In this document: piece by piece, positions 30,965 to 34,724 of the stretch
Position numbering within the stretch: position 1 is the first letter of the stretch
Layout of the letters: each line of letters opens with the position of its first letter
IMG/VR virus record: IMGVR_UViG_3300025645_000218
Coordinates: 1-34,724 of that record
DNA: 34,724 bases
Direction: 5' to 3' (one strand)
Source of the DNA: a virus
Notes under the pieces: generated by a model
Databases searched by the model: none
The model's input: the letters and a program-made list of their open reading frames with translations, nothing else
What the model was told of the DNA's origin: nothing
Translations under genes and position numbers: made by a program

Positions 30965-31704
30965 AAAAGGACACTTTAATAATTTTAGACAACGGACACG
31001 GAGGACTTGATAAGGGTAAATATGTAACCGCTCCTAATAAAATGTATAAATTTGACGACGGTTTTACAATCTACGAGGGGCATTTTAACAGAGAGATAGT
31101 TAAAAAAATAGCTTATAAATTAAAGTCTCTAGGGATTCCTTTTTATAACCTAGTGCCAGGACCACAGGACACGCCTTTAAAAGAGCGGGTAAATAAAGCG
31201 AATGAATTAACGGACAAATGGAACGGCAAAGCGATATATATAAGTATTCACGGTAACGCAGGAGGAGGGACAGGCTTTGAGGTTTACACTAGTAAAGGAC
31301 AAACTAAGAGCGACGCAATAGCGGGCTATTATATGGATGCAATGGCCGAGGAGTTCCCGGATAAAGCGGCGAGAGTTGACCTAACCGACGGAGATAAAGA
31401 CAAAGAGGCTAATTTTTACGTACTTAAAAACACTAAATGCCCCGCAATATTAACAGAGTCTTTTTTTATGGACCGACGAGAGGACGCGGCTTTAATGATG
31501 AGTTACGAGGGTAGCAATAAAATAGTAAATGCACACTTAAAAACAATACAAAGAGCTTTAGAGGAGGAGCCAGTAAAAAAGCCAGCGCCTAAGCCTAAGC
31601 CGGAGCCTAAAGCTGAGGTAAAACCTAAGCCAACGCCTAAGCCGGTAAGTAAGCAGACACCAAAAAAGGGGCCTAACAATAAACGAAAACACCGTAAAAA
31701 ATGA
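30961..31704 (+). CDS. Endolysin: N-acetylmuramoyl-L-alanine amidase (Amidase_3-like) with Lys/Pro-rich tail
   Basis: This 247-residue enzyme should cleave the amide bond between N-acetylmuramic acid and L-alanine in the host wall. Zinc-binding and catalytic residues are visible: H13 in DNGHGG, E39 in YEGHF, H97 in SIHGNA and the catalytic E166 in ILTESFF. The catalytic domain ends near 195. A tail of about 50 residues follows, made of alternating Lys/Pro and Ala (KPAPKPKPEPK..., KPTPKPVSKQTPKKGP), ending KRKHRKK. No signal peptide is seen, so a holin must release it. The basic tail is unusual for Gram-negative phage endolysins. Confidence 0.92.
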   Translation: MKKDTLIILDNGHGGLDKGKYVTAPNKMYKFDDGFTIYEGHFNREIVKKIAYKLKSLGIPFYNLVPGPQDTPLKERVNKANELTDKWNGKAIYISIHGNAGGGTGFEVYTSKGQTKSDAIAGYYMDAMAEEFPDKAARVDLTDGDKDKEANFYVLKNTKCPAILTESFFMDRREDAALMMSYEGSNKIVNAHLKTIQRALEEEPVKKPAPKPKPEPKAEVKPKPTPKPVSKQTPKKGPNNKRKHRKK

Positions 31705-32072
31705 TACAAGAAACTCCTTTTATAGTTGACTCCTGGAATTTACTAATCGTTTTTTTGTCCGCTTTTGTACGTCTATTTTTTGCCTTAAAAAATAAAAGTA
31801 TTTTTTTAGGTAAAAAGTTTAGCCTAGTAAAATACTTTGATACTCGGCACTTAATTAGATGGTTCGGGCATATATTCACGGCCTTAGTATTGTCTTTGTT
31901 CGTTCCTGAGTTCGTAATAGATTACTTAGCCCCTAAATACTTCCCAGAGTTTATAGAGTGGTCCTTTATTGGGGACTTTATTATAGGTTTTTTAGGGTAT
32001 GATTTAATTAAATTAGCTGAAAAAATAACCTCGCCAATAGTAGAAAAATTTACAGGTAAACTTGAAAAATAA
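31701..32072 (+). CDS. Membrane protein, probable holin
   Basis: This 123-residue protein overlaps the amidase end by four bases (ATGA). It has an N-terminal hydrophobic segment (about 12-30), a basic cytoplasmic loop with KKFSLVKYFDTRH, a second segment (about 54-71; FGHIFTALVLSLFVPEFVI), and a third (about 88-102; FIGDFIIGFLGYDLI), then a lysine-rich tail. Three membrane segments plus linkage to the endolysin fit a class I holin. It would form the lesion that releases the amidase. Confidence 0.6.
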   Translation: MIQETPFIVDSWNLLIVFLSAFVRLFFALKNKSIFLGKKFSLVKYFDTRHLIRWFGHIFTALVLSLFVPEFVIDYLAPKYFPEFIEWSFIGDFIIGFLGYDLIKLAEKITSPIVEKFTGKLEK

Positions 32073-32637
32073 AGATTTTATTTTATACGCTATAATAGCC
32101 TCTTTAGCCTTTTTACTTTTAAGGGGGTGCAATAGTGACAAGGTTACACCTGGAGCGGTTACAATAGTTAAAACAGACACTTTAAGAGAGTATTTAAAAG
32201 GCACGTCTGATACGGTTTTTTTTTCAGTTGAGAAAATAGTTTATAAGACTTTGCCCAGTACTCAAATATCAATAAGCCCGGACAGTATTAAGACTTTTAA
32301 AACGTTAATTAAAGACTCTCTAATAGAAGGGGTTATTACCTCAAAACTAAAGGGAAGTCTAAAAAACGTGTCTTTTTCTTACGTGCCTAAATTCCCTAAA
32401 TACATAACCAGAGTAGACACCTTTAAACAGATAGTAACTAACGAAATAATTAAGCCTAGATTTAGCTTGTCGGGTGGAGCCGTTTTAGGAGGTAACGGCG
32501 TTACTTTTAGCGTCGCCCCTTCCGTAATGTTAACCACTCCGAAAGGGACCGCTATAAGTTTAGGCTACGACCTTTTAAATAAGTCTTATTATATTGGGGC
32601 CTTTGTGAAGATTAAACGCCCGTCTTTCCTTCAATAA
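32062..32637 (+). CDS. Lipoprotein-like protein, spanin candidate, TTG start
   Basis: This 191-residue protein starts at TTG (32062-32064) inside the end of the holin-like gene; no ATG is available near the N-terminal signal. The N-terminus KNKDFILYAIIASLAFLLLR is a signal sequence ending in LRGC, a near-match to a lipobox with the lipidated Cys at 23. The middle is a periplasmic segment with repeated Thr/Asp phrases (IVKTDTLREYL, DTVFFSVEKIVY). The C-terminal third is strand-rich (FSVAPSVMLTTPKGTAIS, YDLLNKSYYIGAFVKI) and may form a beta-structure at the outer membrane. Position after the holin fits a spanin-type role. It converges with and overlaps the minus-strand exonuclease by 26 bases. 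Confidence 0.5.
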   Translation: MKNKDFILYAIIASLAFLLLRGCNSDKVTPGAVTIVKTDTLREYLKGTSDTVFFSVEKIVYKTLPSTQISISPDSIKTFKTLIKDSLIEGVITSKLKGSLKNVSFSYVPKFPKYITRVDTFKQIVTNEIIKPRFSLSGGAVLGGNGVTFSVAPSVMLTTPKGTAISLGYDLLNKSYYIGAFVKIKRPSFLQ

Positions 32638-33382
32638 TCATTTTTATAACTCGCTTTGTGTTTTCGCTATGGTCTGAGGCTCTTATTACCCAATCGCAAT
32701 AACTAAGACAGTCCGCTACTAGTTCGCCTTTATGTTTTCCTATTGCGAACACAGGGCCGCGCTCAGATTTTACTACAATTCCTAACACGTCTACATTATC
32801 CTTTTTTTTGCTTAACTCTGCTAGTCCGCTTACGCTATCGTCCTCTATTTCGTGTTCGTGTTCGCCTATTATAGCCTCTAGTACTTCCAGGGTGGCCCTA
32901 GTGTCTGCCTCGGCTTTATGAGGCGTTAAAGTTTTGCCGCAGTACTCCGCGTAAGCATGAGTTAAAGTTCTAGGGTTAAATTTACAATAAAGGTTAAAAA
33001 CGTCTATTAATTTAGCGCCGTCTAAAGCGTCGTAAATTCCGGCCCGCTCAAATTCATGTAATATAAACGGAACGTCAAAACGGTTACTATTATAGCCCGC
33101 TATGTCGCAGTCTTTAATTAACTCCGCTAGCGATTTAGCCACGGCTTTAAAACTAGGGGCGCCTTTTACGTCCTCGTCTTTTATGCCGGTTATTTCGGTT
33201 ATTAACTCCGGTATCTCAATGCCTGGATTAATAAACTTTGTTTTTACTATTTCTTTTTTACGTCCTGGGAACTTTTTTATAATTCCTATTTCTATAATTC
33301 TATCTTTAGCAGGGTTTAGTCCGGTAGTTTCTAGGTCAAAAATTACTAAAGGGCGCTTTAATTTGATTTTTTTATTTTTCAT
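32612..33382 (-). CDS. DEDDh 3'-5' exonuclease (DnaQ/ExoX-like) with C-terminal domain
   Basis: This 256-residue minus-strand protein is a DnaQ-type exonuclease. All catalytic residues are seen: D16 and E18 in IFDLETTG, D103 in NSNRFDVPF, H155 and D160 in HKAEADTRAT. A C-terminal part (about 205-250; FAIGKHKGELVADCLSYCDW) resembles the short GKHKG domain found at the ends of ExoX-like enzymes. It could act in proofreading, nucleotide recycling or degradation of ssDNA. Its start lies in an ATGA overlap with the preceding minus-strand gene. Confidence 0.88.
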   Translation of the reverse strand: MKNKKIKLKRPLVIFDLETTGLNPAKDRIIEIGIIKKFPGRKKEIVKTKFINPGIEIPELITEITGIKDEDVKGAPSFKAVAKSLAELIKDCDIAGYNSNRFDVPFILHEFERAGIYDALDGAKLIDVFNLYCKFNPRTLTHAYAEYCGKTLTPHKAEADTRATLEVLEAIIGEHEHEIEDDSVSGLAELSKKKDNVDVLGIVVKSERGPVFAIGKHKGELVADCLSYCDWVIRASDHSENTKRVIKMIIEGKTGV

Positions 33383-33516
33383 GTGTTTTTATTTATGTGT
33401 TCGTAAATAGCCTGTAGCTTTTCTATTTCTAACTGTTTTAATATTAATAGCTTACCTGACTCCGTCAAGGCTTTAGCCTCCACTAATTCGTTTAAATAAT
33501 CGTTTACCGTTTTCAT
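33379..33516 (-). CDS. Small helical protein in the minus-strand operon
   Basis: A 45-residue gene: MKTVNDYLNELVEAKALTES, then GKLLILKQLEIEKLQAIYEH, ending INKNT. It overlaps its neighbours on both sides with ATGA junctions (33513-33516 and 33379-33382), so the three genes form a tightly coupled operon. It is mostly helical with a heptad tendency, no cysteine and no membrane segment. The overlaps make it likely to be real; the role is unknown. Confidence 0.6.
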   Translation of the reverse strand: MKTVNDYLNELVEAKALTESGKLLILKQLEIEKLQAIYEHINKNT

Positions 33517-33830
33517 AGTTTTTCAAGTTGTTTTTTTCTGTTTTTATTATAATAATATCCTATTACGTCCGGCCCTGGGGGGTTACTGTAGTTAAAAGGT
33601 AAAAACGGCCCTATAAATTTTTGCTTTGCTCGCTTTTTCTTGCCTAGTTCAGAGGTTCTAATTTTATCTACTCTGTAGCCTTTTATCGTTAACGTACCGT
33701 AATTAAAGGCTAGCTTATCGTCCTCCCATTTTTCGTAAACTAACTCCCTAGCATTTGCTAATATAGGAGTTACTAAAAGTAGGTCTTTCCCGTCGTACAC
33801 CTTATAGGTATAATTTAATACTCTTTTCAT
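33513..33830 (-). CDS. Hypothetical protein, first gene of the minus-strand operon
   Basis: This gene is given from the ATG at 33830 (MKRVLNYTYKVYDGKDLLLV, 105 residues) rather than an ATG 54 bases upstream, because the extra residues are basic and atypical (MYCHIIYRRNIYLKKF) while the shorter form begins with a regular strand pattern. The protein is basic, with GYRVDKIRTSELGKKKRAKQ and a family-unknown YSNPPGPDVIGYYYNKN end. No function is recognised. It starts a divergent unit relative to the early genes at 34024. Confidence 0.55.
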   Translation of the reverse strand: MKRVLNYTYKVYDGKDLLLVTPILANARELVYEKWEDDKLAFNYGTLTIKGYRVDKIRTSELGKKKRAKQKFIGPFLPFNYSNPPGPDVIGYYYNKNRKKQLEKL

Positions 33831-33951
33831 TACTCTAAATTTTTTAAGGTAAATATTACGCCTATAAATAATATGGCAGTACAAAAAATGTCTATAATTT
33901 CCATTTGATTATATTTTTAACCCGACAACGGCGCCGAATTTATTCGCAATA

Positions 33952-33967
33952 TACAAACTTATTTGTA
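33952..33967. promoter_or_regulatory. Inverted repeat in the divergent early control region
   Basis: TACAAA (33952-33957) and TTTGTA (33962-33967) are perfect inverted repeats around CTTA. It lies between the minus-strand operon and the first plus-strand early gene, so it may be a shared operator. The 6-4-6 form resembles the inverted repeat at 16233-16248, but the sequence differs. Confidence 0.35.
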
Positions 33968-33988
33968 ATAAAAAAAAATTACTCTTTT

Positions 33989-34019
33989 TTTGGTAGGTAT
34001 AAAAAAAGCATTAACTTAG
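33989..34019 (+). promoter_or_regulatory. Candidate Bacteroidota-type promoter for the early genes
   Basis: TTTG (33989-33992), a 19-base spacer and TAACTTAG (34012-34019) match the -33 and -7 layout TTTG/TAnnTTTG with one mismatch. The ATG of the next gene follows only four bases later, so the message would be leaderless or nearly so. Confidence 0.5.
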
Positions 34020-34023
34020 TGGC

Positions 34024-34212
34024 ATGAAAAAAAGAGAGGTTAAAATAATAGCTACAGGCCAACAGGTAGCAAAACTAAAAAAGGGTAAACTAGTTACTTA
34101 TATTAATCCGGTGGCCCAGGAACGAGCTAAGATAATGAAAAGACACTATAAATATATGCCTATAATAGTAGACGACTATACACTAAAACCAAACACAGTA
34201 ATTAACAATTAA
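34024..34212 (+). CDS. Small early protein
   Basis: This 62-residue basic protein starts MKKREVKIIATGQQVAKLKK. It has an initial strand, a lysine-rich helix, and a more hydrophobic end (YMPIIVDDYTLKPN). No motif or family is recognised. It is the first plus-strand gene after the divergent control region, so it is probably expressed early, and it could modify host functions. That is inference from position. Confidence 0.6.
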   Translation: MKKREVKIIATGQQVAKLKKGKLVTYINPVAQERAKIMKRHYKYMPIIVDDYTLKPNTVINN

Positions 34213-34225
34213 ACAATTTTAAACT

Positions 34226-34420
34226 ATGGACAAAGTAGAATTTATTACAAAACTAGAGGCGGTAAAAGACCGCTTACCCGTGGGAGTGGTCCCTCTTTAT
34301 ATGAAGGCCTACCCAGAGGCTAGCCTATCAAGAGTTAAAAACACAATGAGCGGCAAAATACAGGACCAGAAAATACTTAAAAATTTAGAAGAAATCGCAA
34401 ACACCATTGAAAAACTATGA
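34226..34420 (+). CDS. Small helical, possibly HTH-type, early protein
   Basis: This 64-residue protein begins MDKVEFITKLEAVKDRLPVG and has helix-turn-helix-like spacing in VVPLYMKAYPEASLSRVKNT (polar turn PEAS, then a basic helix with SRVKN). Similar short proteins occur among early genes of Bacteroidota phages, but I cannot name a family with certainty. It may be a small DNA-binding regulator. It overlaps the next gene by four bases (ATGA). Confidence 0.55.
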   Translation: MDKVEFITKLEAVKDRLPVGVVPLYMKAYPEASLSRVKNTMSGKIQDQKILKNLEEIANTIEKL

Positions 34421-34632
34421 GCCGGCTAACGTTTAAAATAGAGGTAAATAACGACGGTAGCCTAGAGGTAGATTTTACCGGGGCGCCTATTGAGTTAGCG
34501 GCGGCTTTAGTTCTAGCGGCTAAAGACAAAAACATAGAGAGAGCCTTATTAATGGCAGTAGACCACATACGAGACGAGTACCGCGTTAAGGAGTACCAAA
34601 AAACAATTTATAAACAATTAAATTTTAATTAA
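34417..34632 (+). CDS. Small early protein before the SSB-like gene
   Basis: This 71-residue protein starts MSRLTFKIEVNNDGSLEVDF, a strand pair, followed by an Ala/Leu-rich helix (ELAAALVLAAKDKNIERALL) and a charged end. It lies immediately before the SSB-like gene of the circular molecule. The 3' end falls in the terminal redundancy, where the two copies disagree by one A, so its true C-terminus is uncertain (YQKTIYKQLNFN here, or YQKQFINN from the other copy). No family recognised. Confidence 0.6.
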   Translation: MSRLTFKIEVNNDGSLEVDFTGAPIELAAALVLAAKDKNIERALLMAVDHIRDEYRVKEYQKTIYKQLNFN

Positions 34633-34724
34633 AATGGCACGAGGAGCGCAAAACACACAAAACGGAGGTTTAACCTACCTAAATTTTATGGCGGGTAAAT
34701 TCGTAGAGAGAGTAGACGAAAACA
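34585..34724. repeat. Right copy of terminal redundancy
   Basis: This stretch of 140 bases repeats positions 1-139 with one extra A in the run at 34598-34603. It contains the start of the SSB-like gene again at 34634. The copy shows that the window is one full turn of a circular map plus 139-140 bases. Confidence 0.95.

Noticed and set aside
33831-33884. Longer start for the first minus-strand gene
   Set aside because: The added 18 residues are basic and irregular, and the ATG at 33830 gives a better N-terminus.
1-34724. tRNA genes
   Set aside because: No cloverleaf-like sequence was noticed on either strand; a dedicated search was not possible.

Overview
The window looks like a complete, essentially circular genome of a contractile-tailed phage (myovirus morphology) infecting a Bacteroidota host, most likely a member of the Flavobacteriia. 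The first 139 bases recur at the end (34585-34724) with one homopolymer difference, so the unique genome is about 34.58 kb. The host assignment rests on A-rich leaders without Shine-Dalgarno sequences before most ATG starts, candidate promoters of the Bacteroidota type (TTTG, then TAnnTTTG), heavy use of TTA/AGC/GAC codons at modest G+C, and gene families typical of Bacteroidota phages (VapE-type primase-helicase with an N-terminal BT4734-like domain, DUF6046-like tail protein). No integrase, transposase or recognisable CI-type repressor is present.

Layout. (1) 34024-34632 continuing through the origin of the numbering into 49-7245: early/replication genes, comprising three small early proteins, an SSB-like protein, a PD-(D/E)XK nuclease, an SF2 helicase with a zinc ribbon, and a primase-helicase. 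Between the two helicases (about 3205-4680) sits foreign-looking DNA: a cysteine-triplet repeat protein and a DNA methyltransferase, each followed by a nearly identical 37-38 bp element, so the pair resembles two single-gene cassettes. (2) 7246-7649: a 404 bp non-coding region with a terminator, eight copies of GTTACAGAGT in both orientations and a strong hairpin; it is a candidate replication origin or operator cluster. (3) 7650-10157: VRR-NUC nuclease, zinc-ribbon protein, small and large terminase. (4) 10161-16026: Mu-like head/neck genes (gp36-like, a portal fused to a Mu F-like domain, gpG-like), then a baseplate block (J-like) and a probable fibre. (5) 16023-16181: a small antisense ribbon-helix-helix-like gene. 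(6) 16265-20141: prohead protease with a scaffold-like C-terminus, capsid, tail sheath, tail tube. (7) 20323-25492: tail chaperone made by an apparent -1 frameshift, tape measure, tail and baseplate hub proteins, spike, gp25-like and LysM-like proteins. (8) 25493-30409: receptor-binding fibres and accessory proteins with a codon-use change. (9) 30412-32637: lysis cassette (small membrane proteins, amidase, holin candidate, lipoprotein). (10) 32612-33830, minus strand: three overlapping genes including a DEDDh exonuclease.

The genes form a self-contained lytic programme: recombination and replication, headful- or cos-type packaging, Mu-like head and contractile tail, adsorption and lysis. The points that deserve most attention are the cassette-like insertion with its Cys-x-x protein, near-total absence of GATC from the genome, the iteron/hairpin region, the A AAA AAG slip site, the antisense ribbon-helix-helix gene, and the internal start in the protease-scaffold gene.
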